Position numbers and translations under genes: made by a program
Source of the DNA: Hyphomicrobiales bacterium
GTDB taxonomy: Bacteria; Pseudomonadota; Alphaproteobacteria; Rhizobiales; Rhizobiaceae
Direction of reading: 5' to 3'
NCBI GenBank assembly: GCA_900471525.1
Contig: UCEZ01000021.1
Span: 62,001-126,000 of the forward strand
DNA length: 64,000 bases
Shown: positions 1 through 10,362 of the stretch, in pieces
Layout of the letters: each line of letters opens with the position of its first letter
Numbering within the stretch: the first letter of the stretch is position 1
Notes under the pieces: model-generated
Seen by the model: the letters and a program-made list of their open reading frames with translations, nothing else
What the model was told of the DNA's origin: nothing
The model's database searches: none

Positions 1-1237
1 CGGAGTTAAATGGCCGTTTTTTTATTCGCCGTTGTATCGCAACAAGAGGAAGCTTCATTGCGCCTTCCAAATCCAGTGACCGCGGGCTTGGCGCATAGAT
101 TCGTTTTAGCGCGTCGTGCTGAGGCTTGAACGATGAGAAAACCGCTTTTGCCACTTCCTCAGGCTTGCCTTCATTCACCTTCAGGTGTTGCAAGAGTGAG
201 CGAAGCGTCGGAATTACAACCGCACAAAAATTGCGCGCATTTCCGAAGTCACCGTCGCCGGGCTTCAGTTTCTCCAGATCGTATTCGTCGATTGTGAAAG
301 CAGGAATTCCGTACAGAGTGGGTATGGTTACCAGCGCGGTCGATGCATAGGAAAACACCGCGCTCCAGTCGTAGCATGAAGCGATACGCTCAACCGGCAC
401 ATTGTGGGCGTCGACGATGTGGAATTTTTGACCGACAAACGCTTCCGTCAGAAGCTCCGGCAAGATGCTCACATCTCTTGGGTGTTTCACGAAATAGACG
501 GAGAATCCGAAAAGAAGAAGGGATGAAATAGAGGATAGATAATGATTTAGCAGTTCGTCCATAGACATGTCTGCTCGCGCAAATTGCCCAATAAACAATA
601 CTTTATTTTTGTGGTAATCGTTCTCAATTAATTTACTGTCAATCGCAATTTTTTCTATTGCTTTGCGCAGGTATTTTGGATCGGGGACAATGACAGGTAC
701 ACCATGCGCTTGGTAATCGAATAGAGGTGGCAACCCCATAAAATTAAAACTTACATATCCGTCTAGGCGGGATAGAAAATATTCTTCGCCACTATTCAAA
801 TTATTCTTGTTGTGATGGCGAAAATATGAATTGAGCCCCTCTTCAATGCAGTATATTTTCGCGTTTGGATACATTGACATAAGCAGTTTGGATTTGCTTG
901 AAAACAGATGAGGGACGATAATCTCGTCAAAATCAACATCTCCAAGCAGATCTCTGATGAGTGCCTCTGATTCTGTGTCGCTTTTTTCCGCTAGGTCGCC
1001 GTTTGTGTAGTTTTCCGGAGTGGAATTTTTATACACGCAGTAATTAATGCAAAAAATATCCTGGAAATCCCAGAATTTACTGGAGAACTCATCAAAAGAA
1101 TCTAGATATGACTGATTGCAGACATGCGAGATGTGAAGCAGAGTATCTTCGCGCTCCCCTTGCTCCCTGCGACTTTCAAGATAAGCAATGCTCAGGATAG
1201 TGGACCACTTACCTGTAGCAAGAATCAGTCGTTTCAT
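1..1237 (-). CDS. polysialyltransferase-like glycosyltransferase, 3' end cut by window edge
   Basis: I translated this frame by hand from the ATG at 1237 to the left edge: 412 codons without a stop, so the C-terminus lies outside the window. It begins MKRLILATGKWS and contains LFIGQFARADMS (about residue 230) and YFVKHPRD (about 262), followed by FSYASTALVTIPTLYGIPA (about 300). That order (N-terminal Rossmann start, a 'new start' beta strand, KHPR, then an S/T-rich loop near a GIP) is typical of bacterial GT-B sialyl/polysialyltransferase-like enzymes (PF07388/GT52-like) that build capsule or LPS sugars. The family is assigned from memory of motifs; another GT-B enzyme is possible. It is AT-richer than the core genes. 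The next gene upstream on the same strand is glf (53 bp gap), so a surface-polysaccharide role is inferred. Confidence 0.5.
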   Translation of the reverse strand, partial: MKRLILATGKWSTILSIAYLESRREQGEREDTLLHISHVCNQSYLDSFDEFSSKFWDFQDIFCINYCVYKNSTPENYTNGDLAEKSDTESEALIRDLLGDVDFDEIIVPHLFSSKSKLLMSMYPNAKIYCIEEGLNSYFRHHNKNNLNSGEEYFLSRLDGYVSFNFMGLPPLFDYQAHGVPVIVPDPKYLRKAIEKIAIDSKLIENDYHKNKVLFIGQFARADMSMDELLNHYLSSISSLLLFGFSVYFVKHPRDVSILPELLTEAFVGQKFHIVDAHNVPVERIASCYDWSAVFSYASTALVTIPTLYGIPAFTIDEYDLEKLKPGDGDFGNARNFCAVVIPTLRSLLQHLKVNEGKPEEVAKAVFSSFKPQHDALKRIYAPSPRSLDLEGAMKLPLVAIQRRIKKRPFNS

Positions 1238-1290
1238 AATCTGTGATCGCTTTCGCTCTTAACCAAACAAGGTTCGGTTCAGTCGGTATG

Positions 1291-2451
<1,161 letters not shown>

Positions 2452-2463
2452 TTATTGTCTACA

Positions 2464-2483
2464 GCCTCCTTAATTTTGGAGGC
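2464..2483. other. small hairpin in the glf leader
   Basis: GCCTCC and GGAGGC form a 6-bp stem with an 8-base AT loop, followed on the + strand by CTTTTT. On the + strand it resembles a weak terminator but no + gene precedes it. On the minus strand it would sit in the 5' leader of glf, about 25 bases before the start. Function unknown. Confidence 0.25.
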
Positions 2484-2599
2484 AGGCTTTTTCAAGCCAT
2501 ATAGCATACCATTCGGAGAAGCACGCAAATGTACTGCTCCGACCCCAAGGAACTGGACCGGTCTTGATTGAAGTTTTGAACCACTCTTTCAGGCCGAGG

Positions 2600-3360
2600 T
2601 CGGCGGCGGTGAAGGCGCTGAGCATCGCCTGAATACGAATGTAGCGATTGGGGTGAACGTGACGGAGAAGAGACAGCAGATTTCACCGAGAGCCTGTGTG
2701 ATGGCATCGAAGGTGCGGGCAGCACGTTTTCGCAGCAGGGCCTTGAGCTTGGAAAAGGCCATTTCAGTGGAAATGCGGTCAAGGGGATAGAGCGGCAGGA
2801 AGAGGAACCGCGCCCCTCGGGCTTTGACCAGTTCCTCGGTTCTTGGGCTTTGTGGAAGGCGACATTATTCAGGATTACGATGTCTGCGGGCGACAATGTC
2901 GGGGCGAATTGGGTTCAATCCATGCTTCGAAATACGGTGGTTCATCGCAGCGCTGACGATCCAAGGTGCTGTCAAACCATGACAGCACAGGCCGGCGATG
3001 AAGATCTGGGTCCTCCAGGAGCCGAAAGGTGCATGGGTGCGATACCGCTGTCCCTTGGTGACCATCCCATCCGTTTGGTCAGTTTGGTGCGGCGAGAGCG
3101 TCACGAAGTTCGAACAACTGCCGTCCCGGTACTCATTTGAGCTAGACCATGATCAGACCGGCGTGGACTTCTGTTTCGGGGAGTTGCGTCGCCACCGAGT
3201 GGACCGGGTCGAACGTTACCCTGCCGATTTACAGGTTCCGCCAACGGCTCACGCTTGCGGTACTCGCGCCGAAATGCTTGGCGGCTTCTCGTTGGGATGC
3301 ACCAGCGGAAACGGCGGCAAGCGCACAGGTGCGAAGATCAACGGAAAGGGCTTTCGACAT
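2600..3360 (-). pseudogene. decayed IS630-family transposase
   Basis: Fragments in all three minus frames line up in order as one IS630 transposase. From 3360, MSKALSVDLRTCALAAVSAG with SQREAAKHFGASTASVSRW is the N-terminal helix-turn-helix. From about 3104, VTLSPHQTDQTDGM, the HAPFGSW region and IVSAAMNH are the DDE-domain core. From about 2890, DIVILNNVAFHK holds the second catalytic Asp, and in a shifted frame TEMAFSKLKALLRKRAARTF is the C-terminal block. At least three frameshifts or stops interrupt it, and the central region is shortened, so it cannot be functional. I could not fix the terminal inverted repeats or TA target duplication by eye. It sits between glf and the hydrolase-like gene and probably marks a recombination scar in the polysaccharide region. 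Confidence 0.75.
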
Positions 3361-3571
3361 ATCTGCCGACCTCCATCGGCAGATAGTTTGAATCAGAACC
3401 GCCCTGATTTGCAAAGCCCTGAAAGGTGGGTGGATAATTACTGGATTTCTGCTCTCAACCAGGTGGCTGCGTTGACAGCGGCGCTTCAACTCCGTTTAAG
3501 GTTGTGTCGAACCACCTAGAAACACGTCGAAACACAAATAGTCATGATTGTTTCGCGAGGATGACGACGAG

Positions 3572-4387
3572 ATGCTAGCTAAGATGGAAACCACTTTTCC
3601 ACCCTGGATGAATTCTGAGCTTCGCGTCAATCGGCATTCCGACGAGATGATCGTCGTGCTCTCCCAGAAGAAAAGCTTCGCCTTCTATAGGACCGAGTTT
3701 CACTCATCCGTCCTGCATCTGGCCGATCAGAAGGACGCGTATTTTACCCTCGGAGCCAATGAGACCTCGGCGGCTATTGTAGCCCTCGCGGCAGACCTTG
3801 CCGTCGCGAAAGTGCTTTTTATGGGTTGCTCAAAAGGTGGCTTTGGCGCCCTTCTGATGGCATCATTGTGCTCGGCCAAGGATAAAAACCGCCAATATTC
3901 AAGTCTTTGCTTTGGCCCGCAGACGCGAATTTATCCCGAAAATCCTCGTGTAAAATTTCCAAGTTACAAAAACTTGCTCAAGCAAGCCCTGGTCGATGGG
4001 ACTATAGCCGAGGGTTTGGCTCGATATGGTGACGTCACCCACGTCCCCTCAACTACGCGCTCGATCATCATCTTTGGCAATCTTAACGCGAACGACCGGT
4101 CAGAGGCCGAGAGCGTCTCAGGCACGAATGTTTCGCTTGTCCGACTACCTCTCAAAACACATTCAGTCGTTCTACCGTTCCTGGTGGATAACACAGACAG
4201 AACCGCCGTGACTGATATAGTCGAGAGCCTGACGCAAGCAGCGGGGAAGCAGCAGGACCTTCAGAGCACCATGCGGTCGAGTGCGATGGTGGATGAAATT
4301 CTGACCTTGCCCCGAACCAAGAGCCTTGCAACTCTATGTCAAGAGGCACTTTCCGGCTCATCCGCGATCGACGTCTTCAGTGAGTAA
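3572..4387 (+). CDS. alpha/beta-hydrolase-like protein, possibly 5'-truncated
   Basis: A 271-residue protein. FMGCSKGGFGAL (serine near residue 87) fits the nucleophile elbow G-x-S-x-G-G of alpha/beta hydrolases. A later Asp-containing segment (FGNLNANDRSEAE) and a His (PLKTHSVVLPFL) lie in the order expected of a Ser-Asp-His triad. No signal peptide or membrane helix is seen. The start is uncertain: ATG 3572 has GAGGA upstream, while a TTG at 3548 would add eight residues. Another ATG at 3544 runs into a stop after six codons. The N-terminus may therefore be truncated, since the gene lies about 210 bp beyond an IS630 remnant. Specific function is unknown; polysaccharide acylation or processing is an inference from position only. 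Confidence 0.5.
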   Translation: MLAKMETTFPPWMNSELRVNRHSDEMIVVLSQKKSFAFYRTEFHSSVLHLADQKDAYFTLGANETSAAIVALAADLAVAKVLFMGCSKGGFGALLMASLCSAKDKNRQYSSLCFGPQTRIYPENPRVKFPSYKNLLKQALVDGTIAEGLARYGDVTHVPSTTRSIIIFGNLNANDRSEAESVSGTNVSLVRLPLKTHSVVLPFLVDNTDRTAVTDIVESLTQAAGKQQDLQSTMRSSAMVDEILTLPRTKSLATLCQEALSGSSAIDVFSE

Positions 4388-4533
4388 CCACTGGGATTGG
4401 ATGCTATTGCCGAGGCTCTCGAGGTAGGCTCCATTGTTGAATGAGTCGTCGCATCATTGTAACGGTGCTGGTGAAACCCTGAATAATGATGGTGCGATCC
4501 AGTTTTACTCACACATTCAAGTTCCAAAATTTG

Positions 4534-4562
4534 AGCCGGCCTGATCACTCTGGCGGGCTTTT
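4534..4562 (+). terminator. probable terminator after the hydrolase-like gene
   Basis: AGCCGGCC pairs with GGCGGGCT (one mismatch) across a 10-base loop and is followed by TTTT. It ends 17 bases before the start of the next gene, so it would separate the two transcripts or act as a leader hairpin. Confidence 0.4.
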
Positions 4563-4579
4563 ACCGATGGGAGTTCGCC

Positions 4580-6295
4580 TTGAAGCGCAGATCCTTTCTC
4601 ACCGTCGGGGTGTTCGCCGCCGGCGATAGCGCCGCCACACAGTTAACGGGCGCCGTGCCTTTCTACGCCGATAACAAACTCGTCAACCGACCGGATCCGG
4701 GCACCAGTGCGGCTGTCGCGGAGGGGTGGGCCAATGTGGCGCAGGCTGCAGCGAACAACAATCTCGTCTTTGCCACCGAAGCGACTGTCTCTTGGGCCAC
4801 CATTGACGCTGGTATTACCGTGATCGAAACACGCGGTTCCGCCGTCGCTGACGATGGGTTGGGCCGGACGTGGACAAGCGTTGGCAACGGCTCGAAGGAC
4901 ACGATTACGTCGAACGGCGGTGCGCGGACTTGGTGGTGTGTGCGCGATGTTTCCGCAGATCGGCTGGGCGATGCCGAGGCGATCAAGGAGCACCTTGATC
5001 CATCTGAACAGGTCATTACCGGCGAAGGCTTGAAGCTTAACTACCATAAAGCTCGCGGCGCATGGCACGTCAAGGCGTTCGGGTCGTCACTGACCAGCGT
5101 CGGTGCTGACAATGCGTCCGTGGATACGGCAGCACTCCAGTCGGCCATGTCGTCCGGTCAAGCAATTGATCTTACTGGTGTAACGCTGCACGTCGATGAC
5201 ACGATCAGCGTGATCAATGAAAGTGCGAAGATCGGAACGACGATCGAGAGCATCCGCCCATCCGGGGAGGCAACTAGCTGCATCATCATCGATGATGATG
5301 ATCTACCTGTCGTGTTCCAGGTCGGTCATGACAATTTCGAAGCATCCGGCTTTTGCATCCGTGGCAGTTCAACCAATGTAACGACCACCGCGTTCTGGTT
5401 CGAGCGCACGGTTGATACGTATCGAGACATCGACGCTCGCGTCATCAACATGGGCATAAACCGGATGGGGCGGGCGGCGCTTATAAAAGGCCGAGGTCTT
5501 GAGTTCAGCGGAAATACGGTTTCCGACATGAACATAGCTGCTATCGAGATGGATCAACCGGCCTCGTGGACGCCTCGCGGCAGCGCATCGATTGACGGTC
5601 CTGATACCGGCACACGAGGCTTCCGTTTCAACAACAATCGCGCTCATGCTATGAACGCCCCATTCGTCCTAAACGCTGGGACATATGCGCTCAATATCGG
5701 CGGCATTGAGATCAACGGCCTAATCGCTGATGTTGGCGCTAACGGTGGTCTGATCAAGGGTGTGATGATCGACCTTGTGGCGACTGGCATCCAGTGCAGA
5801 TATTCGCTTTATAAAGGATCCCGCATTGTTGAGTTGCAGCCGGGGTCACGCAACTGCTGCATCATGAATTTCAATGCCGCCGGCTACATGGGGACCACCG
5901 GCAACCGGCTGGCGGATCACGGCATTCGTATGACATCAAGTGCAGCCAACCCGATCCGGGACATATTCTTTATCGGCGGCACCATAGGGCCGACGCTGGA
6001 ATCCGGTGCTAATTTTATCGGCGATGGAGCGTATGACAATATCTGTTTCACCAATGTCGTTTGGCAGGGGATTGGCCAACAGGGTTCGTATAGTCCGATC
6101 CAAATCGGCGCGGACGTTACTAGCGCGGTCATCAAACTTGTAGGGACGCACGGGCGGGACAATTGTGCCTCGGTGCCGTTCCTGACTGCCTATAACATGC
6201 CGTCGAATGTCACCCTCATTAGGGACGTGACGGCTACGAAGGATGCGTCGTTCAGCGCATGGGCGACGGATGGCGTGCAACCCACTTCCACTTGA
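4580..6295 (+). CDS. Tat-type exported right-handed beta-helix protein
   Basis: A 571-residue protein starting at a TTG with GGGAG eight bases upstream. It opens KRRSFLTVGVFAAG, a twin-arginine-like signal (RRxFL plus a short hydrophobic stretch), so export in folded form is likely. After about residue 190 the sequence shows many short beta-strand turns rich in N, G, D and I (for example IKGRGLEFSGNTVSDM, GGIEINGLIADVGANGG), the look of a right-handed parallel beta-helix as in pectate-lyase-like enzymes, polysaccharide lyases and phage tailspikes. No catalytic motif is recognisable. Its place next to glf and a sialyltransferase-like gene suggests modification or cleavage of a surface polysaccharide. 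A phage-derived tailspike is the main alternative. Confidence 0.55.
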   Translation: MKRRSFLTVGVFAAGDSAATQLTGAVPFYADNKLVNRPDPGTSAAVAEGWANVAQAAANNNLVFATEATVSWATIDAGITVIETRGSAVADDGLGRTWTSVGNGSKDTITSNGGARTWWCVRDVSADRLGDAEAIKEHLDPSEQVITGEGLKLNYHKARGAWHVKAFGSSLTSVGADNASVDTAALQSAMSSGQAIDLTGVTLHVDDTISVINESAKIGTTIESIRPSGEATSCIIIDDDDLPVVFQVGHDNFEASGFCIRGSSTNVTTTAFWFERTVDTYRDIDARVINMGINRMGRAALIKGRGLEFSGNTVSDMNIAAIEMDQPASWTPRGSASIDGPDTGTRGFRFNNNRAHAMNAPFVLNAGTYALNIGGIEINGLIADVGANGGLIKGVMIDLVATGIQCRYSLYKGSRIVELQPGSRNCCIMNFNAAGYMGTTGNRLADHGIRMTSSAANPIRDIFFIGGTIGPTLESGANFIGDGAYDNICFTNVVWQGIGQQGSYSPIQIGADVTSAVIKLVGTHGRDNCASVPFLTAYNMPSNVTLIRDVTATKDASFSAWATDGVQPTST

Positions 6296-6580
6296 TGTCA
6301 GGGCGATGGGGGCGACCGAACGGAAGACCGCGGCAGAACGATAGGTATGGCGACCGCCATTTTGACCTCCTGACGGTGACCGTCTGGCCGGCGGTAATTA
6401 CGCACCCCTTGTGAACCTACCGGAGGTTATGGATCCATGCGGTCATGGACAGAAATAATTTGCAGCAACTGGGCAAGGAGAGCGAATTTCGGCATCGCCC
6501 CGGAGTTGGAACCGCGGCCGCCGACGCCTCCTATCTACAATCCTGGCTGCGGGTCCTGTGCATGTTGATTTCCACACTTC
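6296..6580. other. intergenic region without a recognised gene
   Basis: The 285 bp lie between the 3' ends of two convergent genes. A 76-codon + frame from 6445 runs into the 3' part of the glycosyltransferase and shows no family feature. No convincing hairpin with a T tract was found. Confidence 0.4.
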
Positions 6581-8506
6581 CTACCTCCCGCCCACCGGAA
6601 CATGCGGCGTCTTGTTCCATGAAAACGGGTTGGTCCGCAGTTCCAGCAGGGCCTTCCAGGCCGCCAGCGACATGATCAGCCAGTAGAACGGCACAAAAAC
6701 CCAGCTCCAGCCCACAGCGCGCCGCTCTCGCATATTCATCCGGTTGCGCCCGAGTGCGATGAAGACGGCATAGCTGCCGAAGATGTTGACGACATCGCCG
6801 ATGAACAGCCAGAAGGCCAGCCAATCGTCCACATGCGTGCTGTCCTGGAGCATCGTCCATGTCAGATAGACAAGGAAGCCGATAATGATGGGATGGCAGA
6901 GCGAGGATAGCAGCATGCCGGCAATCAGGATTTGAAAGACGGTGAAGGCCGGCCAGCCCATTTCTCTGACAAGTTGACCGGGTTTGCGCATCATCACCAG
7001 CCATGTCTGCAGCCAGCCTTTGAACCAGCGTGTGCGCTGGCCGAGCCAGACCGGCAGCAAGGTTGGCGCTTCCTCGAAGGTCGGCTTGACGATGACGCGC
7101 GAGCGGTAACCGAGACGGTGCAGCCTGAGCCCAAGGTCGGCGTCTTCGGTCACGTTGTAGGGATCCCAGCCGCCGATCTGCTTCAATTCCGCCGTCCGGA
7201 AATGATTGGACGTGCCGCCGAGTGGTAGTGGCAGGCCGGTGAGCGAGAGCATCGGCAGCAAGCCGCGAAACAGTCCGGCATATTCCAGCGCAAACAGCGC
7301 ACTCAGCCAGGATTGCCGTGCATTGGTGATGATCAGAGGCGCCTGCAGGCAGATGACGCGGTGCGGAGCTGCCATGAATGCGGCGTGGGCTTCACGCAAC
7401 TGGCCCGGATGCGGCCGGTCTTCTGCATCGTAGACGGTAATAAACGTACCGCGGGCGCCGGGCAGGGCGTAATTCAGTGCCTTCGGCTTGGTGCGCGGCA
7501 GATGGATCGGCACCAGGACGATTTCATATTCGGAAGCGAGTGGCAGGGCTCTGAGGGCTGCGATCGTTTCCTCGTCGTCCTCCTCGCAGATCAGCTTGAT
7601 ATCAAGGCGGGATCGCGGCCAGTCGAGCCGGTCCAGCGCATCGACAAGCTGGGCCGCGACGCTCGTTTCCTTGTAGAGCGCGACAAACACCGAATAGATC
7701 GGCAGCGGCCCCACAGGGGGCGTCGGATTCTGCTTCCGCCCGGCGCGCTCCTGGATAAAGGCGCAACCGAGCGCGTAGAATCGCACCAGGAAATTGGCGA
7801 GGTAAAACAGGGTGAGCACGACATGCAGCAATAGCAGGCTGATCATCGGCAGCACGATTGCCGCAGCGAGCATCGCGCAGACCAGGATGCCGGCATAAAA
7901 TCCCTGCTTTCCCCAGAAGGTGATGCGGGCGCTGTGCAGCGGTGCTGTCTCGAAGAGCGCCCGCGTGGTCGCCAAAACCCGGCGCTGGCGCCCGGCCTGC
8001 CAGGCGGCTTTCCGCACCGCCGAAGGCGTCGAGACAGCCAGCGATTGGCGCAACAGCGGTGTTCGTTCAAGGAGCGCGGCAACCTCGGCAAGACGGGAAA
8101 GTGAAGGCACGATCACGGTGATTGGCGGGCGGCTGGCGTGATGAACGCGCAGCATTTCCGGTCTTGCAATCTGCGTATCCAGCCCTGCGACATCCTGCAC
8201 GCGGCCAGGGTCGATATCGGGCATGAAATCGAGCTCCAGCTTTTCGGCAAGGGCTTCGAAATAGATCGTTTCGTTTATCTCGCAGGATGCCAGCAGTTCT
8301 TCCTCGACGGTCGTATGATGGTTTTCCGCGAGCAGCATCGCCCGGGCGATCAAGGGCTTGCCGATGCCCATCTGCAAAAGCAGGCGGCCCTCGTGCTTGA
8401 GCGCTGCAGAGAATCGTCCCGCCGCGGCATCAGGCTGCGATCGCCTGGCCGACGGTTCATTTGCGGTAGCCATTCCGGAATTGTCCGGATATTCTTCCAG
8501 ACGCAT
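6581..8506 (-). CDS. cellulose-synthase-like GT2 membrane glycosyltransferase with GspE_N-like N-terminus
   Basis: A 641-residue inner-membrane processive glycosyltransferase. Residues 65-100 (VEEELLASCEINETIYFEALAEK followed by LELDF) resemble the GspE_N/MshEN domain, which in other proteins binds cyclic-di-GMP. Two membrane helices at about 203-245 precede a cytoplasmic GT-A domain with VYDAED (D360, D363), TED (453-455) and QRTRW (490-494). More membrane helices follow from about 518. This arrangement is close to NfrB-type glycosyltransferases, where the GspE_N domain is usually at the other end. The ATG at 8506 has GGGGA upstream. It is divergent from a periplasmic binding protein gene, with 58 bp between the starts. 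Product and activation by c-di-GMP are inferences. Confidence 0.8.
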   Translation of the reverse strand: MRLEEYPDNSGMATANEPSARRSQPDAAAGRFSAALKHEGRLLLQMGIGKPLIARAMLLAENHHTTVEEELLASCEINETIYFEALAEKLELDFMPDIDPGRVQDVAGLDTQIARPEMLRVHHASRPPITVIVPSLSRLAEVAALLERTPLLRQSLAVSTPSAVRKAAWQAGRQRRVLATTRALFETAPLHSARITFWGKQGFYAGILVCAMLAAAIVLPMISLLLLHVVLTLFYLANFLVRFYALGCAFIQERAGRKQNPTPPVGPLPIYSVFVALYKETSVAAQLVDALDRLDWPRSRLDIKLICEEDDEETIAALRALPLASEYEIVLVPIHLPRTKPKALNYALPGARGTFITVYDAEDRPHPGQLREAHAAFMAAPHRVICLQAPLIITNARQSWLSALFALEYAGLFRGLLPMLSLTGLPLPLGGTSNHFRTAELKQIGGWDPYNVTEDADLGLRLHRLGYRSRVIVKPTFEEAPTLLPVWLGQRTRWFKGWLQTWLVMMRKPGQLVREMGWPAFTVFQILIAGMLLSSLCHPIIIGFLVYLTWTMLQDSTHVDDWLAFWLFIGDVVNIFGSYAVFIALGRNRMNMRERRAVGWSWVFVPFYWLIMSLAAWKALLELRTNPFSWNKTPHVPVGGR

Positions 8507-8564
8507 GCAATCCCCGTTGCCGCCTGCGCGGCAATATCCCTATCTCACCCCGGGAATGATCATA

Positions 8565-9437
8565 ATGACACGCGTCTCCCGTGCATCCCTAAAATTTTAT
8601 GGGATTTTCGCGCTTTGCGTGCTGCTGATTGTACCTTTTTCGGCCCTGTCGCGGGCAGCGGATGGCGTTCACGATTTGCCTCTGTTGTTTGATGCGCGCG
8701 AGCGGATCGCAAAGCCGGACCTGAGTGGTCTGGCGCGGTTGCGGTTCCTGACGACCGTGGATTTTCCGCCGTTCAATTTCATCGATCAATCCGGCAAGCT
8801 TGCCGGCTTCCATATCGACCTGGTGCGGGAAATCTGCCGCGAATTGGAGATCGACGCCAAATGCCAGATCCAGGCCGTGACCTTTGCGGAACTGCAGCCG
8901 GCGCTCGAGGGCGGGCAGGGGGAAGCGATTGTCGCCGGGATCGGTACCAGTCCGGAATTGCGCCAGCGGTTTGCCTTTTCCCGCGCCTTCATGAAACTCC
9001 CGGCCCGGTTCGCGGTCAACCGCCGGACCATGGGGGCTGATCTTTCCGTAGCCTCCCTCGCTGGAAAGCCTGTCGGTGCGGTGTCCGGAACCACGCATGA
9101 AGCAATGTTGAGGGCTTTTTTCCCGAAGTTGGAAGTACGATCTTTCCCAAGCCGCGACACCATGCTGGCCGCCCTCAGCCAAGGAAACGTTGCCGCGGTT
9201 TTTTCGGACGGCATGCAATTGTCCTTTTGGACAGCCGGCAGCGACGCCGCCAATTGTTGTACGCTCCTTGACGGCGCCTATTTCTCGCAGCGCTTCCTCG
9301 GCGAGGGGCTGACGATCATGAACCGCAAGGGCGATTCAGCGCTGACGCAGGCGATTGATCACGCGCTTCTGGAATTGTCGCGCAAGGGCCGCCTCAACGA
9401 AATCTATCTTCGATATTTCCCGGCGGGCATCTACTGA
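8565..9437 (+). CDS. periplasmic amino-acid-type substrate-binding protein (SBP family 3)
   Basis: A 290-residue protein with a signal peptide (hydrophobic FYGIFALCVLLIVPFSAL, then a cleavage-like SRAAD). The mature part is a family 3 solute-binding protein: RFLTTVDFPPFNFIDQSGKLAGF then HIDLVREICRELEI is the ligand-entry pattern, followed by AIVAGIGTSPELRQRFAFSRAF and GKPVGAVSGTTHEAML. No permease or ATPase gene is adjacent, so it may serve an unlinked ABC transporter or act as a sensory protein. I used the ATG at 8565 (GGGA nine bases upstream); an in-frame ATG at 8556 is the alternative. It diverges from the GT2 gene and its end lies 11 bases from the hydroxylase gene that faces it. Confidence 0.85.
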   Translation: MTRVSRASLKFYGIFALCVLLIVPFSALSRAADGVHDLPLLFDARERIAKPDLSGLARLRFLTTVDFPPFNFIDQSGKLAGFHIDLVREICRELEIDAKCQIQAVTFAELQPALEGGQGEAIVAGIGTSPELRQRFAFSRAFMKLPARFAVNRRTMGADLSVASLAGKPVGAVSGTTHEAMLRAFFPKLEVRSFPSRDTMLAALSQGNVAAVFSDGMQLSFWTAGSDAANCCTLLDGAYFSQRFLGEGLTIMNRKGDSALTQAIDHALLELSRKGRLNEIYLRYFPAGIY

Positions 9438-9448
9438 AACCTGTGTCG

Positions 9449-10267
9449 CTACAGTTTTCGAAACGGCAGCAGCAGCGACCACAAGAGGCGCGCCGGCAGA
9501 GGATCGCCATAGGGCGCAAGTCCGATCCTCATGTCTTCCGGCGGATGCTTCGAGCGCGCCAGATAGGTCGAAAACATCCGGTCCCAGATGGAAAGATTGA
9601 AGCCGTAGTTCGTGTCCGTTTCCAAAGGCTCGGCGGAGTGGTGGATGCTGTGCATGTCCGGCGTGACGATCAGGCGGCGCAGCAGGCGGTCCGCTCGCGC
9701 CGGCAGCCTCAGATTGGCATGATTGAACATTGCCGCGCCATTCAGCACGATCTCGAAGATCAGCACGCTGACCACTGGCGCGCCGATCGTCAGGATGACG
9801 GCCGATTTCCACAGGATTGACAGCAGGATTTCCAGAGGATGGAAGCGCAGCCCCGTCGTCAGGTCCAGCCCGGTATCGGCATGATGAACCCGGTGGATGC
9901 GCCAGAGCAGGGGCACCTTGTGAAAGACCACATGTTCCAGCCAGATGGCGAAATCAAGAATGACGAAGGCCAGCACACCGTTGACGAATGGCGGCAGGCC
10001 GAGCATCGGTAGAAATCCGTATCCATGCGCGTCTGCGAACAAAGCGGCACCGGTGGCGGCGGCCGGAAAGACGATCCGCAGCGTCAGCGACGACAAAACG
10101 AGCATGGAAAGATTGGTGAACCAGCGCCGGGTTTTCAGCGAGCGCATCAGTTCTGGTCGTTCCAGCCGGGGATGCAGCAGTTCCAGCATCGCCAGCGACA
10201 GGAAGATCACGACGAAGAATGCGAGCCGCCAGACCGGTTCGCCGATCCCGAATATCTGAACCGTCAT
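9449..10267 (-). CDS. fatty acid hydroxylase / sterol desaturase family membrane protein
   Basis: A 272-residue integral membrane di-iron enzyme. The three histidine boxes are visible: HVVFH (112-116), HRVHH (125-129) and HSIHH (about 224-228), plus the intervening FHPLE and FNHANL motifs seen in the bacterial branch of this superfamily. Hydrophobic segments flank them (about 14-32, 52-72, 94-110, 145-175). Members hydroxylate or desaturate lipids such as hopanoid, ornithine-lipid or carotenoid chains; the substrate here cannot be told. It runs toward the binding-protein gene and is followed upstream by the TerB-like gene on the same strand with a 95-bp gap. Confidence 0.88.
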   Translation of the reverse strand: MTVQIFGIGEPVWRLAFFVVIFLSLAMLELLHPRLERPELMRSLKTRRWFTNLSMLVLSSLTLRIVFPAAATGAALFADAHGYGFLPMLGLPPFVNGVLAFVILDFAIWLEHVVFHKVPLLWRIHRVHHADTGLDLTTGLRFHPLEILLSILWKSAVILTIGAPVVSVLIFEIVLNGAAMFNHANLRLPARADRLLRRLIVTPDMHSIHHSAEPLETDTNYGFNLSIWDRMFSTYLARSKHPPEDMRIGLAPYGDPLPARLLWSLLLPFRKL

Positions 10268-10362
10268 GCGTGCGCCATCATGGATTCCGTGGCCGTTTCT
10301 CCGATGGCTATTCTATCGGGGCCAGGCCTGCGGTGAATGCACTTTGGCGTGAAGCGGCAAGC

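Noticed and set aside
6445-6675. A 76-codon + frame between the beta-helix gene and the GT2 gene
   Set aside because: No ribosome-binding site of note, no family features, and it overlaps the 3' coding part of the GT2 gene.
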